A DNA stretch of 48,427 nt, from the NCBI GenBank assembly GCA_927417275.1, contig CAKMJV010000005.1:1-48427 (forward strand). The letters run 5' to 3'. This DNA comes from an uncultured Clostridia bacterium. Its GTDB lineage: Bacteria > Bacillota > Clostridia > Peptostreptococcales > Acidaminobacteraceae. Each line of letters begins with the position of its first letter. The first letter of the stretch is position 1. This document shows, piece after piece, positions 21,853-30,846 of the stretch. The notes under the pieces were generated by a model. That model was given only the letters and a program-made list of their open reading frames with translations, searched no databases and had not been told where the DNA came from. The translations under genes were made by a program, and so were the position numbers.

Positions 21853-22239
21853 ATGAACGAAATCAAAAATATGAATAGTGATTATCGTATTCGTCGCTCG
21901 CAGATTGCACCAACTGTGCAGCCCACTACGGAACAAACGAAGCATAACAACTTTAATGCAATTTTAAATAAAATCCAATCGGCAGATCAAGTGAAGTTTT
22001 CAAAACATGCCATTGATCGATTGAATGCTAGAAATATTGAACTGACGAGCGACGATATGTCTCGAATTAATTCAGGCGTTGATCGAGCAAAGAACAAAGG
22101 TGTTAGAGACGCACTCATAATGATGGATAACAAAGTTTTTGTAGCAAGTGTCCAAAATAAAACCATAATCACTGCAGCGATGGACGAACAATTAAAAGAC
22201 AGTGTATTTACAAACATAGATGGCGCAGTGATCGTATAG
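21853..22239 (+). CDS. TIGR02530 flagellar operon protein
   Basis: 128 residues matching the small 'flagellar operon protein' family found between flgD and flgE in Firmicutes. The C-terminal conserved domain is FSKHAIDRLNARNIELTSDD, then the helix MSRINSGVDRAKNKGVRDAL and strands ending DGAVIV. The N-terminal half is disordered. Its function is not established; the position suggests hook assembly. It ends TAG and is separated from flgE by 73 bases that contain three AGGAGG-like sites, only the last of which is spaced for flgE. Confidence 0.8.
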   Translation: MNEIKNMNSDYRIRRSQIAPTVQPTTEQTKHNNFNAILNKIQSADQVKFSKHAIDRLNARNIELTSDDMSRINSGVDRAKNKGVRDALIMMDNKVFVASVQNKTIITAAMDEQLKDSVFTNIDGAVIV

Positions 22240-22312
22240 CTGGACCTTTTAAGGAGGCTATAGGAGGATGTCCGATTGACAGACTCCACTGAATAATTAG
22301 GAGGTTAATTTT

Positions 22313-23707
22313 ATGATGAGATCAATGTTCTCAGGTGTGTCTTCACTTAGATCGCACCAATTGAGAATGGACGTAATTGGTAATAATATAGCAAATGTTA
22401 ATACGGTAGGTTACAAAGCTTCTTCTGTATCATTTTCTGAAATGTATAGTCAAACATTAAGAGGTGCAAGTTCATCTTCTGCAAATAGAGGCGGTACGAA
22501 TCCTATGCAGGTTGGATTAGGTGCTACAGTAGCAGCTATATCTGTAAACCATTCAAAAGGTTCAATTCAAAGAACAGACATTGCTACTGACTTAATGGTA
22601 GATGGATCAGGTTTTTTTATCGTCAGTAACGATGCAAATGGCCAGAATAAATTCTATACCAGAGCAGGCAATTTTAATATGGATGAACAAGGGTTTTTAG
22701 TTACTACAGAAGGATTGTTCGTTTTAGACGTGAATTTTAAACCCATCCAAGTCAACATGTCAGACACTAAAAATGCAACTGCGACACAGAATGTTACGAT
22801 TAATGGTAATTTAGATGTCAATGCAGGCGATTACACCACTACAGTAGACTTGTATGATTCACTTGGTGATATTCATACGTACAACATAAATTTTAAAGGC
22901 CCAGCATTATTATCAGCAAATGGTCAAGAACGTGCTTTAGCTACCAATCCGGGCTATGACCCATTAAATCTTAATCCCGACGGTTCGCTCATAACACCGA
23001 CTCCTGCTAGAAAATACTCGTATAAAGAGATTACAATAAGCGATAATAACGGTTTACAACAAGTGCCAGCAGCAACGGACACTTTTAAACTTTATGCAAT
23101 GTTTAACGAAAATGGAGAAATCGTGGATTTGGTTACAGCGCCAATTGCAGATGATCCAAGGAATCCTGCAACTGTTTTAACCTCGTCAGCTAGTACTGTT
23201 GGGATTCAAGTCCCTGGTGCTTCTGATATTACTTTTCCTTTAGACAGATCTATGTTCTTTGCAAATGGTGATGTAACAGACACGAGAATTTTCACACAAG
23301 TTTCTAAGGAATCAGACGCTAAAGGTGTTCAACTTAAAGGTGTCTCAGCAGGTTCTATTGACACATTTAATATTTCATCAAAAGGTGAAATTATCGGTAT
23401 ATATACAAATGGTGAGCGAAAAGTCCTTCAAAATATTGGACTTGTCGATTTTGATAATCCCGCAGGTCTTATGAAAATAGGTGGCAATTTATTTCAAAAT
23501 ACACCAAACTCTGGTACGCCTAAATATGGCGCACCTGGAACAGGCAGTTTTGGTTCGATAACACCGGGTGCACTTGAGATGAGTAATGTCGATTTGGCTG
23601 CTCAGTTTACAGATATGATCACAACACAAAGAGGATTTCAGGCGAATTCGCGTGTTATTACCACCAGTGATGAGATACTTCAAGAACTTGTAAATCTCAA
23701 GAGATAG
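22313..23707 (+). CDS. flgE: FlgE flagellar hook protein
   Basis: 464 residues. It starts with the rod/hook N-terminal signature (SLRSHQLRMDVIGNNIANVN, then TVGYK) and ends with the C-terminal coiled-coil motif (TQRGFQANSRVITTSDEIL). The central part carries the FlgE D2-type region with the SLGDIHTYN segment. The monomer polymerises into the hook. AGGAGG is 9 bases upstream. A strong hairpin terminator follows the TAG stop, so hook gene output may exceed that of downstream genes. Confidence 0.92.
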   Translation: MMRSMFSGVSSLRSHQLRMDVIGNNIANVNTVGYKASSVSFSEMYSQTLRGASSSSANRGGTNPMQVGLGATVAAISVNHSKGSIQRTDIATDLMVDGSGFFIVSNDANGQNKFYTRAGNFNMDEQGFLVTTEGLFVLDVNFKPIQVNMSDTKNATATQNVTINGNLDVNAGDYTTTVDLYDSLGDIHTYNINFKGPALLSANGQERALATNPGYDPLNLNPDGSLITPTPARKYSYKEITISDNNGLQQVPAATDTFKLYAMFNENGEIVDLVTAPIADDPRNPATVLTSSASTVGIQVPGASDITFPLDRSMFFANGDVTDTRIFTQVSKESDAKGVQLKGVSAGSIDTFNISSKGEIIGIYTNGERKVLQNIGLVDFDNPAGLMKIGGNLFQNTPNSGTPKYGAPGTGSFGSITPGALEMSNVDLAAQFTDMITTQRGFQANSRVITTSDEILQELVNLKR

Positions 23708-23712
23708 TAATT

Positions 23713-23745
23713 AACTACCCGTAGTGACACTACGGGTAGTTTTAG
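23713..23745 (+). terminator. Internal terminator after flgE
   Basis: AACTACCCGTAG and CTACGGGTAGTT form a perfect 12-base-pair stem with a TGACA loop, followed by TTTTAGTGTTTT. It is the only strong hairpin inside the flagellar operon. Confidence 0.75.
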
Positions 23746-23777
23746 TGTTTTATAGTTGTGAGAAAGGATGCTTACAG

Positions 23778-23975
23778 ATGATAAAAGTGACACGTTTAAA
23801 TGATGAACCCATTTATCTCAACTCTAATCTAATCGAATTTATTGAGACAACACCTGATACGATTATTACCTTGACTACTGGGAAAAAAGTGATTATCAAA
23901 GAAAATATTGAGTATGTAATAGATAGTATTATAGAATATCACAAAAAAATCAGTAAAATCATGGATAATTATTGA
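23778..23975 (+). CDS. flbD: FlbD/SwrD-family flagellar protein
   Basis: 65 residues from ATG 23778 with an AAAGGA site 11 bases upstream (the open frame extends back to 23724 through the terminator, so the longer start is rejected). The core MIKVTRLNDEPIYLN...LIEFIETTPDTIITLTTGKK is the FlbD family. The Bacillus relative SwrD sits at the same point in the operon and raises swarming power. It is followed directly by motA, in keeping with a stator-related role. Confidence 0.85.
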   Translation: MIKVTRLNDEPIYLNSNLIEFIETTPDTIITLTTGKKVIIKENIEYVIDSIIEYHKKISKIMDNY

Positions 23976-24023
23976 AAATAACATATAATCTAAATAAGAA
24001 TATTAGTAAATGAGGTGTTGCGC

Positions 24024-24812
24024 TTGGATATAACGACAATATTAGGGATAGTACTTGGATTTGGATTTATAATTTGGTCTATTATGTTAGGCGGAAGTTT
24101 AGGTTGGTATATTGACCCACCATCTATCGTAGTTGTAGTTGGGGGTATGATTGGGGGCTATTTAGTAGCATTCCCTTTGAAAGAAGTATTGACGCTTGGC
24201 AAAGTGTTTGGTAAAACGCTAAAAAATAGTGAGTTTGACGTGGATCAGATTATTACTAAGATTATTGAACTTGCAAATGTTGCAAGAAGAGAAGGTTTAC
24301 TGGCATTAGAAGAAGCTGTATCGGAGATCAAAGATGACTTTTTACAAAAAGGGGTCATGTTAATCGTTGACGGAACAGATCCAGAACTGGTAAAGAACAT
24401 AATGGAAACAGAAATAGAAAACTTAGCAGCGAGACATGGTAAATCAAAATCTATGTTTGATATGTTAGGTGCACTTGCACCGGCATTTGGTATGATCGGT
24501 ACCTTGATTGGTTTGGTTGCGATGCTTCAGAATCTTTCTGATCCGTCATCTATTGGCCCTGCGATGGCAGTTGCATTGTTAACGACCTTTTACGGTTCTA
24601 TATTTGCAAATTTAGTGTTTATTCCTATGGCGGGTAAGCTAAGTTTAAAAAGCAATGAAGAAGTGCTCATTCGAAATGTAATGATAGAAGGACTTCTATC
24701 TATTCAAGCAGGTGAAAACCCAAGAATAATAGAAGAAAAATTAAAAGTTTTCTTACCACCTTCAGTTAGAAAACGCGTAGGGACTCAGGAGGCGAAATCA
24801 GATAATGGCTAA
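24024..24812 (+). CDS. motA: MotA flagellar stator subunit
   Basis: 262 residues from TTG 24024, which follows TGAGGTG by 6 bases and gives the usual MotA start (M)DITTILGIVLGFG. There are four membrane helices, a large cytoplasmic loop (about 70-150) that contacts FliG, and the conserved proline-bearing segment PAFGMIGTLIGLVAML (about 157-172). With MotB it forms the proton- or sodium-driven stator. The ATG of motB overlaps its 3' end by 8 bases. Confidence 0.9.
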   Translation: MDITTILGIVLGFGFIIWSIMLGGSLGWYIDPPSIVVVVGGMIGGYLVAFPLKEVLTLGKVFGKTLKNSEFDVDQIITKIIELANVARREGLLALEEAVSEIKDDFLQKGVMLIVDGTDPELVKNIMETEIENLAARHGKSKSMFDMLGALAPAFGMIGTLIGLVAMLQNLSDPSSIGPAMAVALLTTFYGSIFANLVFIPMAGKLSLKSNEEVLIRNVMIEGLLSIQAGENPRIIEEKLKVFLPPSVRKRVGTQEAKSDNG

Positions 24813-25569
24813 AGACAAATGTCCAGAATGTGTAGCAGGCGCACCTGCATGGATGGCTACCTATGGCGACTTAGTAACATTATTGATGTGCTTTTTCGTA
24901 TTACTTTTTGCGTTCTCATCCATAGATGCTCAAAAATTCACTGCAGTTATGCAGTCTTTTCAAGGCTCTGCAGGCGTACTTTCAGGAGGAAAAGCCCTTT
25001 CGGAAGCACCACTGGTCTTTGACGGCATGCCTGAGAGTGAAACATCAACACAACAAGTTGTTGAACAGAATAAATTGGAAAATTTGAAAGAGCAAATTGA
25101 ACAGTACTTGGAGCAAAATGAAATGCAAGAAATGGTTGATATAGAACTTGAAGATCGGGGGCTCGTTATTCGTTTTAAAGACAATGTTCTTTTTGATTCA
25201 GGGAGTGCAATTGTCAAGACGGATTCATATGAGATTTTGGATTTTCTTAGTGACCTTTTGACTACGGAAGAATTAATCAACGAAGAAATTCGCGTTGAAG
25301 GTCATACGGATAATGTGCCTAACTATTCCGTAATATATCCAACCAACTGGGAACTCTCGACAGCACGCTCTACCAATGTCGTGCGGTATTTTATAGAACA
25401 ATCAGATTTTGATCCTACACGCATTTCGGCAGCAGGCTATAGTGAGTATCATCCGATTGCTACAAATGATACAGCAGAAGGACGTTCGGCAAATAGACGT
25501 GTCGACGTCGTTGTAATTAAAAAGACGATTGTGAATGAACCAGAAGAAGAAAGTAATGGAGGAAACTAG
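24805..25569 (+). CDS. motB: MotB flagellar stator subunit
   Basis: 254 residues: a short cytoplasmic tail, one membrane helix with the ion-binding Asp in MATYGDLVTLLM (about residue 22), the plug region, a coiled linker, then a C-terminal OmpA-like peptidoglycan-binding domain (VEGHTDNVPN, TARSTNVVRYF, AAGYSEYHP, NRRVDVVV). It anchors the stator to the wall. It overlaps motA and abuts fliL, forming a stator block inside the fla/che operon. The stop is TAG. Confidence 0.9.
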   Translation: MAKDKCPECVAGAPAWMATYGDLVTLLMCFFVLLFAFSSIDAQKFTAVMQSFQGSAGVLSGGKALSEAPLVFDGMPESETSTQQVVEQNKLENLKEQIEQYLEQNEMQEMVDIELEDRGLVIRFKDNVLFDSGSAIVKTDSYEILDFLSDLLTTEELINEEIRVEGHTDNVPNYSVIYPTNWELSTARSTNVVRYFIEQSDFDPTRISAAGYSEYHPIATNDTAEGRSANRRVDVVVIKKTIVNEPEEESNGGN

Positions 25570-25989
25570 ATGAACAAGAAAATATTGATCATAGTCGGGG
25601 TTGTTGCTCTTTTGGTCATCATAGGTGCAGTAGTTGCAGTTGTCTTATTAGGTGGCACCCCTAAAGAAAAACCAGTGGTTTACTATGAATATGTGTTTGC
25701 TGAAGAATATTCAAATTTAGCGGATCAAGACAGTAAGAAAATTATTAAGTATCAAGTGACTATTGAGTATACCGTGGAAGATATGGGCGCTGTTTTTGAT
25801 ATCAATAAAACCATGATTCGAAATAATATTGATGAAATCATGCGCGCAACTTTGGCAGAAGACTTAGCTAAAACAAATGGCAAGCAAAGATTGAGAGACC
25901 GTATAAAAAATATGATTATCGAAGAACTAGAGTCAGATGAAGAAGTCATAACAAACATATATATACAACCATTTGTTATACAAGGTTAA
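25570..25989 (+). CDS. fliL: FliL basal-body-associated protein
   Basis: 139 residues with an N-terminal membrane helix (ILIIVGVVALLVIIGAVVAVV) and an extracytoplasmic FliL domain ending in IIEELESDEEVITNIYIQPFVIQG. FliL forms rings around stators and supports torque. It starts at the base after the motB stop with the ribosome site inside motB. It is followed by 69 bases before fliM. Confidence 0.82.
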   Translation: MNKKILIIVGVVALLVIIGAVVAVVLLGGTPKEKPVVYYEYVFAEEYSNLADQDSKKIIKYQVTIEYTVEDMGAVFDINKTMIRNNIDEIMRATLAEDLAKTNGKQRLRDRIKNMIIEELESDEEVITNIYIQPFVIQG

Positions 25990-26058
25990 GTATAACCACA
26001 ATATAGCCGATAAGTATATAGTATTAAGATCTTCGTTATCGCAAAAGGAGGTGAAATC

Positions 26059-27066
26059 ATGCCAGATGTTTTATCCCAAAACGAAATAGACGAACTGCTC
26101 GCCGCCCTGAGTACTGGTGAAGTAGACGTCAGTGAGATAGAAGAAGAGAAAAAAGAGAAGAAAGTCAGGAAATATGATTTTAGCCGTCCTGATAAATTTG
26201 CGAAAGATCAACTTCGCACATTAGAAATCATTCATGAAAATTTTTCGAGATTATTAAACAACTTTTTATCCGGTTATTTACGGACCTATATAGAAGTTGA
26301 CGTGATTTCTGTTCAAAGTTTGATCTACACAGAATTTAGTAATTCTATTTCAAACCCTGCTATTTTGGGTATTGTTGATTTTGCACCATTTGATGGACAA
26401 ATTATAATCGATATTTCTTCAGACATTGCAAATGCGATGATAGAACGTGTTTTAGGGGGAACGGGCAAATCAAATGCATCTTCTAAAGAAAGTCGTTCAC
26501 TTACTGAGATCGAAATGACTTTACTCAGAAATATATTGATTAAGTTTATCAACCTCCTAAAAGAACCATGGGGTAATATCGTAGAGTTGAGACCGAAGCT
26601 TGAAAATATTGAGACAAATGCTCAATTTGCGCAAATTGTATCGCCAGCAGAATCTGTTGCTCTAATAACTTTTAATCTACATATTGGGGAAAATGAGGGT
26701 ATGGTCAATATCTGTATTCCACATTATGTTATTGAACCGATTCTACCGAGTTTAAGTTCAAGACTATGGTTTGCTACCAGCAACAAGAGAGAAGTGACTG
26801 AGGAAGAACGTGACGCGTTAGAGACTGGTATTAGTCGTTCCAAACTAAATCTAACCACAGTTGTTGGAGGTTCTTCTATTTCAGTGTCTGAATTGCTTAA
26901 TTTACAAAAGGGTGACATTATCTTATTGAATAAGCATGTTGAGGAATCACTTGAGATTTATGTTGAAAATAAATTGAAATTCAAAGGCAAACCAGGTATT
27001 AAGAAAAAGAATGTAGCCGTTCTGATCACAGATGTTATTAAGGAAGGAGATGATTTAGATGAGTGA
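26059..27066 (+). CDS. fliM: FliM flagellar motor switch protein
   Basis: 335 residues. The N-terminal CheY-binding peptide DVLSQNEIDELLAAL comes first, a CheC-like middle domain follows (about 45-230), and the C-terminal SpoA domain is at about 255-325 (SVSELLNLQKGDIILLN). AAAGGAGGTGA gives a near-perfect ribosome site. FliM binds phosphorylated CheY and, with FliG and FliY, sets rotation. Its end overlaps the fliY start by 8 bases, indicating coupled synthesis. Confidence 0.92.
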   Translation: MPDVLSQNEIDELLAALSTGEVDVSEIEEEKKEKKVRKYDFSRPDKFAKDQLRTLEIIHENFSRLLNNFLSGYLRTYIEVDVISVQSLIYTEFSNSISNPAILGIVDFAPFDGQIIIDISSDIANAMIERVLGGTGKSNASSKESRSLTEIEMTLLRNILIKFINLLKEPWGNIVELRPKLENIETNAQFAQIVSPAESVALITFNLHIGENEGMVNICIPHYVIEPILPSLSSRLWFATSNKREVTEEERDALETGISRSKLNLTTVVGGSSISVSELLNLQKGDIILLNKHVEESLEIYVENKLKFKGKPGIKKKNVAVLITDVIKEGDDLDE

Positions 27067-28192
27067 TATGCTGTCGCAAGAAGAAATTGATGCTTTACTA
27101 GGTGGTGGAGGACCTTCTAATTCAAGTGCAACCTTAGAAGCTTTAACGGATCAGGAAGCAGATGCTATAGGTGAAATCGGAAATATTAGCATGGGAACAG
27201 CAGCGACAACACTTTTTACTTTATTAAATAAAAAAGTAACCATAACAACGCCTCGTGTTTCTGAAACGACGATGGCGCAGTTGTCTACAGAGTTTGAAGA
27301 TCCCTCTGTTTTGATTAATATCACTTATAAAGTTGGGATTGAAGGTGTCAACTTCTTGATTTTACATGAGAAGGATGTTAAAATCATAACGGATTTAATG
27401 ATGGGTGGAGATGGTACAAATATCTCTAGCGAATTAAATGATCTTCATCTTAGTGCAATCAGTGAAGCGATGAATCAAATGATTGGGTCTTCATCTACTT
27501 CACTTTCTGAAATGCTTGGAAAGAAAATAGACATTTCGCCGCCTGAAGCTTATCACGATAAGATTGCTGATCTTGATTATACGCAGTTTGGTGTGACTAA
27601 AGAAGATCAAGTGGTTAAGATTGCATTTAGAATGACAGTAGGCGATTTGATTGATAGTGAAATCATGCAAGTTTTACCACTTCAAGTGGCTAAGCAAATG
27701 GTTTCTACGATTATTAATGGGAAGTCTTCTGCTCCAGAACCAACAGTTGCACCTAAAGCGGAAACGAAGAGCAACGCACAAGTACCTGAAGAAGATAGAG
27801 TTGTTTCTAAGAGTGAGCCGCCAAAGAATCAATACTATATTGATGAAGAAGAAACAAAATCAAGGGTTTCAAATGAGAAAGTTAATGCAGTTCCTTTGCA
27901 ATTTGAAAATTTTGATAGCAATTCTTCTCAAATGTATTATAATAATGATATAGAATTGATACGAGATGTACCACTTGAAATAACAGTAGAACTTGGAAAA
28001 ACGGGTAAAAAAATTAATGAAATTCTCGATTTCGGTGTGGGTACAGTTATAGAATTAGATAGACTTGTAGGTGAACCGCTTGATGTACTTGCAAATGGCA
28101 AGCGGATTGCAAAAGGTGAAGTCGTTGTCGTAGATGAAAATTACGGCATTAGAATTACTGATATCATAATACCGAGAAGAGTTACTGATTAA
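27059..28192 (+). CDS. fliY: FliY motor switch phosphatase (FliN homologue)
   Basis: 377 residues. It also begins with the CheY-binding motif (DMLSQEEIDALLGGG). The middle is CheC-like with the phosphatase motif EIGNISMG (about 39-46) and a second AISEAMNQMIGSS; a low-complexity linker (about 225-285) then leads to the C-terminal SpoA/FliN domain (VPLEITVELGKTGKKINEIL to the end). In Bacillus FliY replaces FliN and dephosphorylates CheY-P. The length and domains decide for FliY over FliN. Confidence 0.9.
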   Translation: MSDMLSQEEIDALLGGGGPSNSSATLEALTDQEADAIGEIGNISMGTAATTLFTLLNKKVTITTPRVSETTMAQLSTEFEDPSVLINITYKVGIEGVNFLILHEKDVKIITDLMMGGDGTNISSELNDLHLSAISEAMNQMIGSSSTSLSEMLGKKIDISPPEAYHDKIADLDYTQFGVTKEDQVVKIAFRMTVGDLIDSEIMQVLPLQVAKQMVSTIINGKSSAPEPTVAPKAETKSNAQVPEEDRVVSKSEPPKNQYYIDEEETKSRVSNEKVNAVPLQFENFDSNSSQMYYNNDIELIRDVPLEITVELGKTGKKINEILDFGVGTVIELDRLVGEPLDVLANGKRIAKGEVVVVDENYGIRITDIIIPRRVTD

Positions 28193-28209
28193 TATTTAAG
28201 GAGGATAAT

Positions 28210-28572
28210 ATGGCTAATACAATATTAGTTGTTGATGATGCAGCATTTATGAGGATGATGATCAAAGATGTTTTAACAAAAAACGGCTTTGAGGTTGTTG
28301 GTGAGGCTGAGAATGGCCAGAAAGCAATCGAAAAATACAAAGAACTTAAGCCTGAACTCGTAATTATGGATATTACGATGCCTGAAGTTGATGGCATTCA
28401 AGCCGTTAAAGAAATTAAAGCGTTTGATCCAAATGCAAAAGTCGTCATGTGTTCAGCTATGGGACAACAAGCCATGGTTATCGAATCAATACAAGCGGGT
28501 GCACGTGATTTTATTGTAAAACCGTTTCAAGCAGACCGTGTGATTGAAGCTGTCAAGAAAGTTCTCGGATAG
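28210..28572 (+). CDS. cheY: CheY chemotaxis response regulator
   Basis: 120-residue single receiver domain. Asp9/Asp10 and the phosphoacceptor Asp54 (VIMDITMP) are present, Ser85 of MCSAMG replaces or pairs with the usual Thr/Ser, and Lys107 in IVKPF completes the active site. It carries the signal from CheA to FliM/FliY. AAGGAGG precedes the ATG; the stop is TAG. Placement after fliY is the same as in Bacillus. Confidence 0.92.
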   Translation: MANTILVVDDAAFMRMMIKDVLTKNGFEVVGEAENGQKAIEKYKELKPELVIMDITMPEVDGIQAVKEIKAFDPNAKVVMCSAMGQQAMVIESIQAGARDFIVKPFQADRVIEAVKKVLG

Positions 28573-28579
28573 GTGATAT

Positions 28580-28999
28580 GTGATGAGCATATTCACCTAT
28601 ACGATATCAAGTTTATCGGGATACGGGAGATCAAATGACACTTGGTTTACAGTAAAATATTTTATTGTAGCCATAGTGTTTTTGTTCTTATTATGGGTTG
28701 TTTCTAAAGTGATTATCAGTCAAAATGGTGTGAAAATGCGTTCGAATAACATGAAGGTTATAGAACGCCTATCCATATCTAAAGATAAAGCGATACTACT
28801 CGTAGAACTTGATGGTATTCATTATGTGATTGGAAGCGATAGAAACAATATGGTACTTTTGGACAAACGTGACGATTTGAAAATAGTGCACCCTCAGAAA
28901 ATAGAATTAAATTCGGGTGCTTTTTTAGAGCAATTAAGAAAAAAGATTAACAAAAATGAAGATGCAGAAAATCGTTCAAAGGATATTGACCATGAGTAA
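28580..28999 (+). CDS. fliO: FliO/FliZ flagellar export assembly protein
   Basis: 139 residues: a short leader, one membrane helix (about 28-48, YFIVAIVFLFLLWVVSKVII), then a small cytoplasmic domain (MKVIERLSISKDKAILLVELDG...YVIGS) typical of FliO/FliZ. It helps build the FliP ring of the export gate. The first codons are preceded by ATAGGTGATATG. It overlaps fliP by 8 bases. Confidence 0.85.
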   Translation: MMSIFTYTISSLSGYGRSNDTWFTVKYFIVAIVFLFLLWVVSKVIISQNGVKMRSNNMKVIERLSISKDKAILLVELDGIHYVIGSDRNNMVLLDKRDDLKIVHPQKIELNSGAFLEQLRKKINKNEDAENRSKDIDHE

Positions 29000-29765
29000 A
29001 TTCAAAGGATTATTTAAGTTTGTTTTGGTTTTGATGATTCTAATCGTTGCTGTTAATGGTTCGAACATTAATTTTGCTGCAACAACCATCTCAATTCCAG
29101 ATATCAATATTACCGTTCAAGGTGATAATGGGGATGTGCAAATCGCAAATAGCATTCAAATTATCGTGTTGTTGACCATATTGTCACTTGCACCTTCAAT
29201 TTTGATTATGATGACATCGTTTACACGATTTGTAATCGTACTTGGATTTGTTAGACGTGCATTGTCATTACAGGCAACGCCACCAAATCAAACGCTAATT
29301 GGACTTGCACTTTTTTTGACATTTTTTGTGATGGCACCCGTATTTACGGATGTCTATGAAAATGCTTATATACCATTACAAGAGGGCACTGTAACTTTAG
29401 AAGAAGCTGTAGAGTTAGGCACAGATCCATTTAAGGAATTTATGCTTTCTCAAGTAAGATCTAAAGATTTAGCGCTTTTTTTGAATATTGCAAATGTTGA
29501 AACAGTGAATTCAAATGATGACATCGATATGACGGTTATAATTCCTGCTTTTATATTAAGTGAACTTAAATTGAGTTTTGAGATTGGATTTTTGATTTTC
29601 ATGCCTTTTATCGTAGTGGATATGATTGTGGCTTCGACGCTTATGGCGCTTGGTATGATGATGCTTCCACCGGTTATGATTTCATTGCCAATCAAAATTT
29701 TGCTATTCATACTCGTAGATGGTTGGCATTTTATCGTAGAAAAACTTGTTTTAAGTATTAGATAG
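28992..29765 (+). CDS. fliP: FliP flagellar export gate protein
   Basis: 257 residues from ATG 28992, with AAAGGA 8 bases upstream; the frame opens further back at 28956 inside fliO without a site. It has a cleavable signal peptide (about 1-30) and four membrane helices. The FliP signatures SFTRFVIVLGFVRRAL and FIPFIVVDMIVAS-like FMPFIVVDMIVASTLMALGM are clear. It forms the pentameric core of the export channel with FliQ and FliR. The stop is TAG. Confidence 0.9.
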   Translation: MSKFKGLFKFVLVLMILIVAVNGSNINFAATTISIPDINITVQGDNGDVQIANSIQIIVLLTILSLAPSILIMMTSFTRFVIVLGFVRRALSLQATPPNQTLIGLALFLTFFVMAPVFTDVYENAYIPLQEGTVTLEEAVELGTDPFKEFMLSQVRSKDLALFLNIANVETVNSNDDIDMTVIIPAFILSELKLSFEIGFLIFMPFIVVDMIVASTLMALGMMMLPPVMISLPIKILLFILVDGWHFIVEKLVLSIR

Positions 29766-29773
29766 GGGGGCTT

Positions 29774-30043
29774 ATGACAGAAGAACTGATTATTGATTTA
29801 TTCACAGAATCAATAAAGACTATTCTCGTGCTTTCAGCACCACTTTTATTAAGTGGTTTGCTAGTGGGTCTGATAATTGCTGTATTTCAAGCGACCACAC
29901 AGATTCAAGAAGCAACGCTTGCTTTCGTACCTAAAATTGTGGTGGTTTTTTTAGTGCTAATACTTACAGGATCTTGGATTATCAATTCACTAGTAGAATA
30001 TACCAATTATGTTCTCGGATTAATTGATTTAATCATTTACTAG
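29774..30043 (+). CDS. fliQ: FliQ flagellar export gate protein
   Basis: 89 residues with two membrane helices and the family core LSAPLLLSGLLVGLIIAVFQ, then TTQIQEATLAFVPKIV. It packs on the outside of the FliP-FliR helix. It follows fliP by 8 bases and precedes fliR by 8, so stoichiometry is likely set by coupled translation. Confidence 0.9.
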   Translation: MTEELIIDLFTESIKTILVLSAPLLLSGLLVGLIIAVFQATTQIQEATLAFVPKIVVVFLVLILTGSWIINSLVEYTNYVLGLIDLIIY

Positions 30044-30051
30044 GTGCCTAT

Positions 30052-30822
30052 ATGAATGTTTCTATACCATTATTAAATATATTTTTCATAGCGGGCAGGA
30101 TGGCAGGCATGATTTTTACTGCGCCAATTTTGGGAAGCCGAAACTATCCGGTTCCAGCAAAAATTGGCATCGTTTTTTTTCTGACGATACTGATTTATCC
30201 ATCAATTACGACAACTTTGACTTTGGATGTATCGACTTATTATGATTTTGCTATGATTTTGATTAATGAATTACTAATAGGTATTTTTTTAGGTTTTATA
30301 CTAAATGTCTACTTTAATTTTATTTACTTTGCAGGTGACATGATCGATCATAAGTTAGGTTTTTCAATCGTGAGCGTAATCAATCCACTAGATGAGTCAC
30401 AAATACCTATCACATCAAATGTTTTCTATGTGTTTGCTACACTCATTTTTCTGCAGCTTAATTTACATCATGAGTTGATAACGGCTTTGATTGTTTCATT
30501 TTCAAACATAGAGTTGGGGTCTTTTTTTAATGTGGTGCAATCGTTTCCAATGCTTGTAGAAATCGTACAACAATCTTTTGTAATCGGATTTCAAATCGCT
30601 GCGCCATTTGTCATAACCGTTTTAATAGCAGACATCGTTTTGGGACTACTATCTAAAGCGATGCCAGGTATGAATATATTTATACTGGGTATGCCATTTA
30701 AGATATTTTTTGGTTTGTTGCTATTTATTATTCTTATGCCTTATTTATATGAAATCTTCAGTAACATCCTTGACTATGGATTTTATTATTTAAAAGAATA
30801 TCTTAATTTCTATGGGCCATGA
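30052..30822 (+). CDS. fliR: FliR flagellar export gate protein
   Basis: 256 residues, very hydrophobic, with about six membrane helices. Family features include FIAGRMAGMIFTAPILGSRN near the start, then the GDMIDHKLGFSIVSVINP loop and GMPFKIFFGLLLF near the end. It completes the FliPQR pore. The start ATG follows TAGGTGCCTAT, a weak ribosome site that suggests coupling to fliQ. It is followed by 24 bases and flhB. Confidence 0.9.
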   Translation: MNVSIPLLNIFFIAGRMAGMIFTAPILGSRNYPVPAKIGIVFFLTILIYPSITTTLTLDVSTYYDFAMILINELLIGIFLGFILNVYFNFIYFAGDMIDHKLGFSIVSVINPLDESQIPITSNVFYVFATLIFLQLNLHHELITALIVSFSNIELGSFFNVVQSFPMLVEIVQQSFVIGFQIAAPFVITVLIADIVLGLLSKAMPGMNIFILGMPFKIFFGLLLFIILMPYLYEIFSNILDYGFYYLKEYLNFYGP

Positions 30823-30846
30823 TTAGCCAGCTAACGAGGTGTTAAC

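Noticed and set aside
23724..23777. Longer flbD from 23724
   Set aside because: It would begin inside the flgE terminator; FlbD proteins begin with the MIKVTRLN-type block at 23778.
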